Below are positions 1 to 8,471 of a stretch of 64,000 bases of DNA, piece after piece (the first letter of the stretch is position 1; the number at the start of each line of letters is the position of its first letter). A program made the translations under genes and the position numbers. The notes under the pieces were generated by a model. That model made no database searches and was not told where the DNA came from. It saw nothing but the letters and a program-made list of their open reading frames with translations. This DNA comes from Mycobacterium sp. URHB0044 (GTDB lineage: Bacteria; Actinomycetota; Actinomycetes; Mycobacteriales; Mycobacteriaceae). The stretch covers positions 90,070-154,069 of the forward strand of contig NZ_JIAW01000020.1 in NCBI RefSeq assembly GCF_000620625.1, in the 5' to 3' direction.

Positions 1-2031
1 GCAGTGCCCGTCAACTGGTGGTGGGTGCTGGCGGGCTTCCTGATCTTCGTCACCCCGATCGGGCGGATGGGCATTGCCGTGCTCAGCGCGCGGATGCTGC
101 TGGGCGGTCTGCAACCCGGCACGTACCGCCGCGGCGGCCCCGTGCACCTGCGGGTCTGGCTCGCCGAACGTCTCGGTGAGGCCAGCGGCGCCGAGAACAT
201 GGCCGGCGCGCCCTGGCTGGTCTACTACGCGCGGGCACTGGGCAACCGGATCGGCAAGGGCGTCGACCTGCACTCCGCTCCCCCGGTCACGGGAATGCTC
301 ACACTCGGCCACCGCTGTTCGATCGAACCGGAGGTCGATCTGACGGGGCACTGGGTCGATGGCGACGTGTTCCACGTGGGGCGCATCGAGGTGGGCAACG
401 ACGCCACCGTCGGCGCGCGGACCACGCTGCTGCCCGGCGCGGTGATCGGCAAGAACGCCGACGTGGCGGCCGGATCCGGCGTGGTCGGCAAGGTGAAGGC
501 CGGGCAGTACTGGAAGGGCTCTCCTGCTGCGAAGTCCGGCAAGGCACGGCATCCGTGGCCGGAGCAACGGCCGCGCCGCGCCCCGCTGTGGGTGGCGGTG
601 TACGGGGTGACGTCGGTGTTGCTCGGCAGCCTGCCGCTGCTCGCGCTCGGCGCGGGGCTCGCGGTGCTGGGCTGGGCGGTGCGCGCCACCGAGACTCTGG
701 CCGACGCGATCCTGCCTGCCGGGCTGTGGACGCCCGTGGCCACGGTGGTGGCGGTGGTGGTCTATGCGGTGCTGACGGTGCTCGGCGTCCGCGTGCTGTC
801 GCTCGGCCTGAGCGAGGGATACCACCCCGTGCGCAGTCGGGTCGGCTGGCAGGTGTGGGCCACCGAACGGCTGATGGACGCCGCGCGCAACTACCTGTTC
901 CCCGTGTACGCCAGCCTGCTCACGCCGGGATGGTTGCGGCTGCTCGGCGCGAAAGTCGGTCGCGGAACGGAGATCTCGACGGCGCTGCTGACCCCGAAGT
1001 TCACCGTCGTGGAGGACGGTGCCTTCCTCGCCGACGACACCATGGTGGCGTCCTACGAACTCGGCGGCGGCTGGATCCACATCGCCAAGGCCACCGTCGG
1101 CAAACGGGCGTTCCTCGGCAACTCGGGCATCACCCAGCCGGGCCGACGCGTGCCCGACGACGGTCTGGTGGCCGTCCTGAGTGCCACACCGCACAAGGCG
1201 AAGGCCGGCTCGTCGTGGCTGGGCAGTCCGCCGATCAGGTTGCGCAGGCAGCCGACGGCAGCCGACGTGCTGCGCACGTTCCATCCGTCTCGGCAATTGA
1301 AGGTGAAGCGCGCGCTGGTGGAGACGTGCCGGTTGCTGCCCGTCGTCGTGACTTTCGCGATTGGGGTGGCCGTGTTGGGTGCCCTGCAGTACGTGACGGT
1401 CGAATTCGGTTATCTGTGGACCGCTTTGGCGGGTGGGGTCGTCCTGCTCGTCGCGGGCGCGGTGGCCGGTGGGATCGCCGTGGTGGCGAAGTGGCTGTGG
1501 GTCGGCCGCATTCGGGCCATCGAACATCCGCTGTGGTCGTCGTTCGTGTGGCGCAACGAGGTGTCCGACACGTTCGTTGAAACGGTCGCTGCGCCGTGGT
1601 TCGCCCGTGCCGCCACCGGCACGCCGGTGATGAACCTGTGGCTGCGGGCGCTTGGCGCGCGGATCGGCCGGGGCGTGTGGTGCGAGACGTACTGGCTGCC
1701 CGAGGCGGACCTGGTCACGCTGGGCAAGGGCGCCACGGTCAACCGCGGCTGCGTGGTGCAGACCCATCTGTTCCACGACCGCATCATGCGGATGGACACC
1801 GTTGTGCTGGAAGAGGGTTCGACGCTCGGCCCGCACTGCGTGGCGTTGCCCGCCGCCAGGATCGGTGCCGGAGCCACCGTCGGTCCGGCCTCACTGGTGA
1901 TGCGCGGCGACGAGGTACCCGCGTCGAGCCGCTGGCAGGGCAATCCGATCGCACCGTGGAATCCCTTCCGCAAGAAGCGCGGTGGCCGGGCGGGCAAGGG
2001 GTCGAAGAAGGCCGGGGAAACCGCCGCGTGA
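1..2031 (+). CDS. Pls/PosA-family acyltransferase-like protein, C-terminal part (5' truncated by window edge)
   Basis: The reading frame is open from base 1, so the gene begins upstream and only about 676 C-terminal codons are seen. The fragment has two or three left-handed beta-helix (hexapeptide, LbH) segments, for example around residues 105-170 and 310-400 and again near the C-terminus, separated by hydrophobic membrane segments. This is the layout of the C-terminal half of Pls/PosA-type non-ribosomal-peptide-synthetase-like proteins. The tail is Lys/Arg rich. The stop overlaps the next start by four bases (GTGA), which indicates an operon. The substrate cannot be inferred; membrane-associated acyl or aminoacyl transfer is the family expectation. 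Confidence 0.8.
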   Translation, partial: AVPVNWWWVLAGFLIFVTPIGRMGIAVLSARMLLGGLQPGTYRRGGPVHLRVWLAERLGEASGAENMAGAPWLVYYARALGNRIGKGVDLHSAPPVTGMLTLGHRCSIEPEVDLTGHWVDGDVFHVGRIEVGNDATVGARTTLLPGAVIGKNADVAAGSGVVGKVKAGQYWKGSPAAKSGKARHPWPEQRPRRAPLWVAVYGVTSVLLGSLPLLALGAGLAVLGWAVRATETLADAILPAGLWTPVATVVAVVVYAVLTVLGVRVLSLGLSEGYHPVRSRVGWQVWATERLMDAARNYLFPVYASLLTPGWLRLLGAKVGRGTEISTALLTPKFTVVEDGAFLADDTMVASYELGGGWIHIAKATVGKRAFLGNSGITQPGRRVPDDGLVAVLSATPHKAKAGSSWLGSPPIRLRRQPTAADVLRTFHPSRQLKVKRALVETCRLLPVVVTFAIGVAVLGALQYVTVEFGYLWTALAGGVVLLVAGAVAGGIAVVAKWLWVGRIRAIEHPLWSSFVWRNEVSDTFVETVAAPWFARAATGTPVMNLWLRALGARIGRGVWCETYWLPEADLVTLGKGATVNRGCVVQTHLFHDRIMRMDTVVLEEGSTLGPHCVALPAARIGAGATVGPASLVMRGDEVPASSRWQGNPIAPWNPFRKKRGGRAGKGSKKAGETAA

Positions 2032-3350
2032 CGCGCTCCAAGAAACGAATCGTCCCCGTCATCGATCCCTACCTGCCGGCCAACGGCAACTTCGGCTACC
2101 GGGCGTCCCGCTACGAGCTGGAACTCGAATACAAGGTGCACATCAACCGGCTCTCGGGCGTCGCCACGATCACCGCGGTCACCCTGGCGTCGTTGAAGAC
2201 GTTCAGCCTCGACCTCTCGGACGCTCTGACGGTGTCCAAGGTGTCGGTCAACGGCCGTCGCCCGGCGTCGTTCAAGTGCTCGCACGGCAAGCTGGACGTC
2301 ACGTTGAGCTCAGCGCTGCCCGCGGGCGCGTCGATGACGATCACCGTGCGCTACGCGGGGACGCCCCGACCGATCCAATCCCTCTGGGGCGAAGTGGGTT
2401 TCGAGGAGCTGACCAACGGCGCGCTCGTCGCCGGGCAGCCGAACGGCGCGGCGTCGTGGTTCCCCTGCGACGACCACCCGAGCAGCAAAGCCAGCTACCG
2501 CATCGCGATCAGCACCGACAACCCTTACTACGCACTGGCCAACGGCGAGCTGATATCGCGCCGCACACGCGCCGCGATGACCACGTGGACCTACGAGCAG
2601 GCCGAGCCGACGTCGACCTATCTGATCACCCTGCAGATCGGCGACTACACGAGTTACCGACTAGCCAAGACTCCCGTGCCGATGAACGCCGTTCTGCCGC
2701 AACGGTTGCGCCGCGAGTTCGAGTACGACTTCGAGCGTCAGCCACAGATGATGAAGCTCTTCGTCAAGCTGTTCGGTCCGTACCCACTTTCCACCGGGTA
2801 CACCGTGGTGGTCACGGACGACGATCTGGAGATTCCCCTTGAGGCACAAGGTATCTCGATCTTCGGGGCCAACCACTGCGACGGGGAGCGCAGCGCCGAA
2901 CGGTTGATCGCCCACGAACTGGCCCACCAGTGGTTCGGCAACTCGGTGACCGCGCGGCGCTGGCGTGACATCTGGCTGCACGAGGGATTCGCCTGCTACG
3001 CCGAGTGGCTGTGGTCGGAGGACTCCGGCGGCCGCAGCGCCGACGAGCTCGCCAAGCACTACCACCACAAGCTGGCCTCGTCACCGCAGAACCTGCTGCT
3101 CGCCGACCCCGGGCCGCGCGACATGTTCGACGACCGCGTCTACAAGCGGGGCGCGCTCGTCCTGCACGTGCTGCGGCGCACCATCGGCGACGACGACTTC
3201 TTCGCCCTGCTTCGCGATTGGACCACCCGGCATCGGCACGCCACGGCCGTCACCGACGACTTCACCGGGTTGGCGGCCAACTACGCCGACCAGTCGCTGC
3301 GGCCGCTCTGGCAGGCCTGGCTGTATTCGACGGACGTCCCCGACCTGTGA
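2028..3350 (+). CDS. M1-family zinc aminopeptidase
   Basis: A protein of 440 aa starting at the GTG that overlaps the previous stop. The frame is open further upstream, but there it only shadows the preceding gene. The zinc site HELAHQ is at residues 296-301 and the third ligand Glu is at 319 in WLHEGFACYAEW, the HExxH-x18-E spacing of M1 peptidases. The exopeptidase loop reads IPLEAQG instead of the usual GAMEN. At 440 aa it is much shorter than classical PepN (about 860 aa), so it is the compact actinobacterial form without the long C-terminal helical domain. It probably trims peptides in the cytoplasm. It is translationally coupled to both neighbours. Confidence 0.88.
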   Translation: MTRSKKRIVPVIDPYLPANGNFGYRASRYELELEYKVHINRLSGVATITAVTLASLKTFSLDLSDALTVSKVSVNGRRPASFKCSHGKLDVTLSSALPAGASMTITVRYAGTPRPIQSLWGEVGFEELTNGALVAGQPNGAASWFPCDDHPSSKASYRIAISTDNPYYALANGELISRRTRAAMTTWTYEQAEPTSTYLITLQIGDYTSYRLAKTPVPMNAVLPQRLRREFEYDFERQPQMMKLFVKLFGPYPLSTGYTVVVTDDDLEIPLEAQGISIFGANHCDGERSAERLIAHELAHQWFGNSVTARRWRDIWLHEGFACYAEWLWSEDSGGRSADELAKHYHHKLASSPQNLLLADPGPRDMFDDRVYKRGALVLHVLRRTIGDDDFFALLRDWTTRHRHATAVTDDFTGLAANYADQSLRPLWQAWLYSTDVPDL

Positions 3351-4600
3351 CCGACGGCGCGTCGACCGTCCCCTCCCAGGGACCGGTGACCAGGGGCAGC
3401 TTCGCCCGGGTCGGCGTCGCGACCGTGATCAGTGCGCTGTTCGGCTACGCGGTGCTGTACCTGGCCGCGCGTGACCTCGAGCCAGCTGGCTTCTCCGTGT
3501 TCGCCGTGTTCTGGGGTGCCTTCGGGCTGCTGGCCGGGGCGGCCAACGGGCTACTGCAGGAGTCGACGCGCGAGGTCCGGCAGGCGCAGCAGGTCGCGCC
3601 TGGAACGGGTCCGCGGATCCATCCGCTGCGGGTGGCCGTCCTGGTCGGCGTGTTCGCCGCGGTGGCCGTCGTCGGCACTTCGCCACTGTGGTCCAGCCAC
3701 GTGTTCGTCGAATCGCGGCTGCTCAGCGTCGCGCTACTCGCCGCGGGCATCGCGGGGTTCTGCGTGCACGCGACGCTGCTTGGCGTGCTGGCCGGGGTGA
3801 ACCAGTGGTCGCAGTACGGCTCGCTGATCGTCGGCGATGCGGTCGGCCGCGTCACGGTGGCCATCGCGACGTTCCTGGTCGGCTGGGGGCTGGTCGGCTA
3901 CCTGTGGGCGACGGTGGCCGGGTCGATGGCGTGGCTGGTGCTGCTGTTGGCGTCGCCCGCAACACGGGCGGCGGCGCGACTGCTCACGCCCGGCACCACG
4001 TGGGTGTTCCTGCGGGGCGCGTCGCATTCGATCGCGGCTGCGGGAGCCAGCGCCATTCTCATCATGGGCTTCCCCGTGCTGCTGAAGGCCACCTCGCAGG
4101 ATCTTGGTGCCGCCGGTGGCGTGGTGATCCTGGCGGTCACGCTGACCCGCGCGCCGCTGCTGGTGCCGCTGACGGCGATGCAGGGCAACCTCATCGCGCA
4201 CTTCGTCGATCAGCGCGATGCCCGGTTGCGGGCGCTGGTGTTGCCGGCGTTGGTGGTGGCGGGGCTGGGAGTGGTGGCGGTTCTCGTCGCCGGACTGGCC
4301 GGGCCGTGGCTGCTGCAGTTCGCGTTCGGGCCCGAATATCGTGCGGGCGGAGCGCTGTTGGCGTGGTTCACGGCGGCGGCCATCGCCATCGCGCTGCTCA
4401 CCCTCACCGGCGCCGCGACGGTCGCGGCCGCCCAGCATCGGGCGTACGCCGCGGGCTGGATCGGCGCCACGCTGGCCTCGGCCCTGCTGTTGCTGTTGCC
4501 GGTGCCGCTGGAGACGCGCACCGTCGTGGCGTTGATGTGTGGACCGCTGGTCGGGATTGCCGTGCACCTCGTCGCTCTGTGCAGGATTCCGGCACCGTGA
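3347..4600 (+). CDS. Polysaccharide-biosynthesis flippase-like membrane protein (Rv3630-like)
   Basis: A protein of 417 aa, almost entirely hydrophobic helices (about 12), of the Wzx/MATE-like oligosaccharide flippase type. It starts at the GTG overlapping the peptidase stop (GTGA). Next to a GT2 glycosyltransferase, a DUF2304 protein and a sugar epimerase, it probably moves a lipid-linked sugar across the inner membrane. The order flippase, GT2, DUF2304, epimerase matches Rv3630-Rv3634c as I recall it. The substrate is unknown. Confidence 0.75.
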   Translation: MTDGASTVPSQGPVTRGSFARVGVATVISALFGYAVLYLAARDLEPAGFSVFAVFWGAFGLLAGAANGLLQESTREVRQAQQVAPGTGPRIHPLRVAVLVGVFAAVAVVGTSPLWSSHVFVESRLLSVALLAAGIAGFCVHATLLGVLAGVNQWSQYGSLIVGDAVGRVTVAIATFLVGWGLVGYLWATVAGSMAWLVLLLASPATRAAARLLTPGTTWVFLRGASHSIAAAGASAILIMGFPVLLKATSQDLGAAGGVVILAVTLTRAPLLVPLTAMQGNLIAHFVDQRDARLRALVLPALVVAGLGVVAVLVAGLAGPWLLQFAFGPEYRAGGALLAWFTAAAIAIALLTLTGAATVAAAQHRAYAAGWIGATLASALLLLLPVPLETRTVVALMCGPLVGIAVHLVALCRIPAP

Positions 4601-4609
4601 GCGTGTAGT

Positions 4610-5314
4610 TTGGTCGCCATCGACACCCGCTACCACGACGTTTGGATCGTCGTCCCCGCCTTCAACGAGGCGAGCGTCATCGCCGACGTCATCGCCGACG
4701 TTCGCTCCGTCTTCGGCAACGTGGTGTGCGTCGACGACGGCAGCCGCGACGACACCGGGGAGCGGGCGCTTCGCGCGGGCGCCCACCTGGTGCGGCATCC
4801 GGTGAACCTCGGCCAGGGCGCGGCGATCCAGACCGGCGTCGAGTACGCCCGCAGCAGGCCCGGCGCCGCCGTGTTCGCCACGTTCGACGCCGACGGCCAG
4901 CACAGGGTCAAGGACGTCTTGCGGATGATCGACCGGCTCACCGCAGAGGACCTCGACATCGTGATCGGCACCCGCTTCGCCGACGGCCCGCCCGAGCGGA
5001 TGCCGAAGCTCAAGCGGCTACTGCTGCCGATCGTCGCCAAGTTGAGCCCGGCCAGCCGGACGCTCGGTCTGACCGATGCGCACAACGGGCTGCGGGTGTT
5101 CAACAAGACCGTCGCCGATGGGCTGAACCTCACGATGAACGGAATGAGCCACGCCAGCGAGTTCGTCGCACTCATCGCGGAGAACCGGTGGCGAGTGGCG
5201 GAGGAGCCCGTCGAGATCCTCTACACCGACTACTCGATGTCGAAGGGGCAGCCGCTGGTCAACGGCGTCAACATCCTCTTCGACGGCCTGCTGCGCGGAA
5301 GGATGCGCCGATGA
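4610..5314 (+). CDS. GT2 glycosyltransferase (dolichyl-phosphate-mannose-synthase-like; Rv3631-like)
   Basis: A protein of 234 aa that starts at TTG 4610; no ATG or GTG fits before the first motif. The GT-A fold features are visible: VVPAFNEA near residue 15, a DDGSRD nucleotide-binding motif, and FDADGQH as the metal-binding DxD region. There is no C-terminal membrane domain, and the membrane anchor may be the DUF2304 partner that overlaps it by four bases (ATGA). It probably transfers a sugar from NDP-sugar to polyprenyl phosphate. Confidence 0.83.
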   Translation: MVAIDTRYHDVWIVVPAFNEASVIADVIADVRSVFGNVVCVDDGSRDDTGERALRAGAHLVRHPVNLGQGAAIQTGVEYARSRPGAAVFATFDADGQHRVKDVLRMIDRLTAEDLDIVIGTRFADGPPERMPKLKRLLLPIVAKLSPASRTLGLTDAHNGLRVFNKTVADGLNLTMNGMSHASEFVALIAENRWRVAEEPVEILYTDYSMSKGQPLVNGVNILFDGLLRGRMRR

Positions 5315-5661
5315 ACTGGATTCAGGTTCTGCTGATCGCGGCGATCGTCGCGCTGTTGGTGTACCTGCTGCGGTCGCGGCGCAGCGCGCGTTCGAAGGCG
5401 TGGGTGAAACTCGGCTACGTGCTCTTCGTGGTCGCTGCGGTCTACGCGATCGTCCGGCCCGATGACACCACGGTGGTGGCGAATTGGCTTGGGGTGGACC
5501 GCGGCGCCGACCTGATCGAGTACGCGCTCGTCATCGCCTTCCTGTTCACGACGTTGAGCGCCTACATGCGGTTCAAGGACCTGGAACTGCGCTACGCCCA
5601 ACTGGCTCGGGCTGTCGCGCTCGAGGGGGCGCGGGCTCCCGGGGACGCTCCTCAGTCCTGA
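5311..5661 (+). CDS. DUF2304 small membrane protein (Rv3632-like)
   Basis: A protein of 116 aa with three predicted membrane helices (about residues 5-20, 33-50 and 68-85), followed by a short charged cytoplasmic tail. DUF2304 proteins are regularly encoded beside GT2 polyprenyl-phosphate glycosyltransferases and are thought to anchor them or help flip the product. The ATGA overlap with the glycosyltransferase supports a shared role. It ends tail-to-tail with the epimerase gene, overlapping by ten bases. Confidence 0.78.
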   Translation: MNWIQVLLIAAIVALLVYLLRSRRSARSKAWVKLGYVLFVVAAVYAIVRPDDTTVVANWLGVDRGADLIEYALVIAFLFTTLSAYMRFKDLELRYAQLARAVALEGARAPGDAPQS

Positions 5662-6587
5662 CGGAAGAAGTCGACGGTGCGCGGGATGCCGTCGGCCAGA
5701 CTGACCTTGGGCGTCCAGCCGAGCACCGCCTTGGCGCGGCTGATGTCGAGGCAGGAGCGCTTCAGGTCGCCGAGACGGTGCGGGTGCATCTCGGGTTCGT
5801 CGGGTGCGCCGGCCGCCGCGGCAATCGCCGAATGTAGTTGCCGCACCGAGGTTTCCACCCCCGTGCCGACGTTGAAGCGCTGACCTCCCCCGGCCTCGCC
5901 GGCCGCCCGCACGAAGGCGTCGACGACGTCGTCGACGAAGACGTAGTCACGGGTGTCGGTGCCGTCGCCGAAGATCTTGGTCGCCCGACCCGCCAACAGC
6001 GCCTGGGAGAAGATCGCGACGACGCCGGCCTCACCGTGCGGATCCTGGCGGGGCCCGTACACGTTGGCGGGTGCGATGTGTGAACAGTCCAGCCCGTAGA
6101 GATTGCGGAACATGTTGAGGTACACCTCGCCGCAGACCTTGCTCGCGGCGTAGGGCGAGGCGGGGTCGGTCGGGACGTCCTCGGGCGTCGGGTACACCGG
6201 TGGCGTGCCGTACACCGAGCCGCCCGACGACGTGTGCACGATCTTGCGCACGCCTGCCCTGCGTGCGGCCTCCGCCAGTCGCACCGTGCCGACCACGTTG
6301 ACGCTCGAATCGAACGACGGGTCGTCCACCGAGTGCTTGACCGAGATCTGCGCGCCGAGGTGGAACACCGCCTCCGGCTTCGTGTCGGCGAGCAGGCCGA
6401 TCAGATCGGCGTCGACGATGTCGGCCTTGACGAACTCGAACCCGTCGTGATTCTCGGCCTGCCCGATGTTGGTGCTGCGCCCCGTGCTGAGGTCGTCGAC
6501 GCCGACGACGCTATGCCCGTCGGCCAACAATCGGTCTACCAGCGTCGATCCAATGAATCCGGCTGCGCCGGTGACCAGTGTCCGCAC
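5652..6587 (-). CDS. galE1: NAD-dependent sugar epimerase/dehydratase (UDP-glucose 4-epimerase family)
   Basis: A protein of 311 aa of the extended short-chain dehydrogenase family. The N-terminal Rossmann motif TGAAGFIG begins at about residue 6. The catalytic YxxxK is YAASK near residue 147, preceded by the Ser of SSGGSVYG. Family members interconvert UDP-sugars such as glucose and galactose, or dehydrate dTDP-glucose. The GTG at 6587 gives the normal N-terminus; the frame runs far upstream but only as antisense to the next gene. Gene order matches Rv3634c (galE1). The exact substrate is inferred. Confidence 0.85.
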   Translation of the reverse strand: MRTLVTGAAGFIGSTLVDRLLADGHSVVGVDDLSTGRSTNIGQAENHDGFEFVKADIVDADLIGLLADTKPEAVFHLGAQISVKHSVDDPSFDSSVNVVGTVRLAEAARRAGVRKIVHTSSGGSVYGTPPVYPTPEDVPTDPASPYAASKVCGEVYLNMFRNLYGLDCSHIAPANVYGPRQDPHGEAGVVAIFSQALLAGRATKIFGDGTDTRDYVFVDDVVDAFVRAAGEAGGGQRFNVGTGVETSVRQLHSAIAAAAGAPDEPEMHPHRLGDLKRSCLDISRAKAVLGWTPKVSLADGIPRTVDFFRQD

Positions 6588-6638
6588 CGGCTCACCATAC
6601 CGATGCGTTCTGAAATCGTCCCCGTACAGTCGTCGGGA

Positions 6639-8417
6639 GTGAAAGTCCGGTGGGCAGGAGTCGCCCGTATCGCCGTCGCGCTGATCGCGCTGCAGCTGGT
6701 TCTTCGGGCGGTGCTGGCGTTTCAGGGCTACTTCTACTGGGACGACCTGATCCTCACCGGACGTGCGGGGACGCAGGGTCTGCTGTCGCCGTCGTACCTG
6801 TTCGACGACCACGACGGGCACGTCATGCCCGCCGCGTTCCTCGTCGCGGGCGGCATCACCCGGCTGGCGCCGTTGAACTGGATTGGTCCGGCGATCAGCC
6901 TGGTCCTGCTGCAGTTGGTCGCGTCGCTGGCGTTGTTGCGCGTGCTGCACGTCATCCTCGGTTGGCGGCCGGTCCTGCTGGTGCCGCTGACCTTCGCGTT
7001 GTTCACGCCGCTCGGCGTGCCCGCGTTCGCCTGGTGGGCGTCGGCGCTGAATTCGTTGCCGATGATCACCGCCATGGCCTGGGTGTGCGCCGATGCGATC
7101 CTGCTGGTGCGCACCGGGCGTCAGCGCTACGCCCTGACCGGGGTGCTGGCGTTCCTCGGCGGACTGTTGTTCTTCGAGAAGGCCGCGGTGATTCCGTTGG
7201 TGGCGTTCGCCGTCGCCGCGCTGCTGGCGTACGTGACGGGTGACCGTGCAGCCGTGGTGACGGTGTGGCGTCGAGGTGTTCGGCTGTGGTCGGCGTCGTT
7301 GGCGCTGACGGCGGCCTGGATCGCTCTGTACCTGGTCGTCGTGGACCAGAAGCGGTGGAGCTTCGATCTGGGCATGACGTGGGACCTGCTGCGCCGGTCG
7401 GTGACGCACGGGATCGTGCCAGGGCTGGCCGGGGGGCCGTGGGACTGGCAGCGCTGGGCGCCGGCCTCGCCGTGGGCGACACCGCCGTTGATCGTGATGA
7501 TCCTGGGGTGGGTCGTGCTGGCCGTGGTGCTCGCCGTGTCGCTGGTCCGCAAGGAACGCATCGGCGCGGTGTGGGGGGTGGCCGTCGGTTACGCCGTCGC
7601 CTGTCAGGTGCCGATCTATCTGATGCGGTCGTCGCGGTTCACGGCACTGGAACTGGCGCAGACGCTTCGCTACCTGCCGGACCTGGTGGCGGTCCTCGCC
7701 TTGCTGGCCGCCGTCGGGCTGTGCGCGCCGAACCGGGCGCGGTCGACGTGGCTGAACGCCGGGCGCGCCCGCGACGTGGTGGTCGGCTGCTGCGTGCTGC
7801 TGTTCGTGGCCAGCAGCGTGTACTCGACGGTGACGTTCACCCGCATCTGGCGTGACAATCCGACGCGGCACTACCTGCAGACGGCGCAGGCGAGCCTGGC
7901 CCTGGCGAACGCGACGTCCAACGCCCCGATGCTCGACCAGGAGGTCGACCCGCTGGTGCTGCAGCGCGTCGCCTGGCCGGAGAACCTCGTCAGTCACATG
8001 TTCGCGTTGCTGCGAGATCGTCCCGAATTCGCTTCGAGCACAACTGATCTGCGGATGCTCGACATGACGGGCAGACTGCTGCCGGCCCAGGTGACGTGGG
8101 TACGTTCGATCCGGCCCGGCCCCGACCCGCGATGTGGCTACTTCCTGCAACCCGACGCCCCGGTGCGGATGCCGCTGGACGGGCCGCTGCTGCCGTCGGA
8201 CTGGACCGCCGAGATCAACTACCTGGCCAACAACGACGGGACGATCACGCTGTCGCTGACCGAGGGCGTCGAATCCAAGGTCAAGGTGCGCCCCGGCCTC
8301 AACCGCGTGTTCGTGCGACTGTCCGGAGCCGGCGATGCCATCCTGGCGCGCGCAAACACGTCCGCGCTGTCGGTGTGCCTGGCGTCGGGACCCGTCGGAT
8401 ATGTGGCACCGAGGTAG
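6639..8417 (+). CDS. Large polytopic membrane protein (Rv3635-like), possible glycosyltransferase
   Basis: A protein of 592 aa with about 11-12 hydrophobic helices and a C-terminal soluble domain of about 150 aa. The first loop after helix 1 carries an acidic pair (YWDD), typical of GT-C-fold transferases that use lipid-linked sugars. I did not identify a firm family. The GTG at 6639 is chosen because it leaves about 50 bp for the divergent promoter with galE1. An in-frame ATG at 6603 would leave only 15 bp. It probably completes the envelope glycan module. Confidence 0.7.
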   Translation: MKVRWAGVARIAVALIALQLVLRAVLAFQGYFYWDDLILTGRAGTQGLLSPSYLFDDHDGHVMPAAFLVAGGITRLAPLNWIGPAISLVLLQLVASLALLRVLHVILGWRPVLLVPLTFALFTPLGVPAFAWWASALNSLPMITAMAWVCADAILLVRTGRQRYALTGVLAFLGGLLFFEKAAVIPLVAFAVAALLAYVTGDRAAVVTVWRRGVRLWSASLALTAAWIALYLVVVDQKRWSFDLGMTWDLLRRSVTHGIVPGLAGGPWDWQRWAPASPWATPPLIVMILGWVVLAVVLAVSLVRKERIGAVWGVAVGYAVACQVPIYLMRSSRFTALELAQTLRYLPDLVAVLALLAAVGLCAPNRARSTWLNAGRARDVVVGCCVLLFVASSVYSTVTFTRIWRDNPTRHYLQTAQASLALANATSNAPMLDQEVDPLVLQRVAWPENLVSHMFALLRDRPEFASSTTDLRMLDMTGRLLPAQVTWVRSIRPGPDPRCGYFLQPDAPVRMPLDGPLLPSDWTAEINYLANNDGTITLSLTEGVESKVKVRPGLNRVFVRLSGAGDAILARANTSALSVCLASGPVGYVAPR

Positions 8418-8441
8418 CTGCGCACGGGAGATAATCGGTAG

Positions 8442-8471
8442 ATGTTCGAGTTCCTCAGGGGGGCGCGGTGA
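8442..8471 (+). CDS. Possible nine-residue leader peptide
   Basis: An ATG opens a nine-codon frame (MFEFLRGAR) whose TGA overlaps the GTG start of the next gene as GTGA. The position and overlap suggest translational coupling, with ribosomes ending the leader and restarting on the large gene. It may also be chance. No codon-use or family evidence is available. Confidence 0.25.
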   Translation: MFEFLRGAR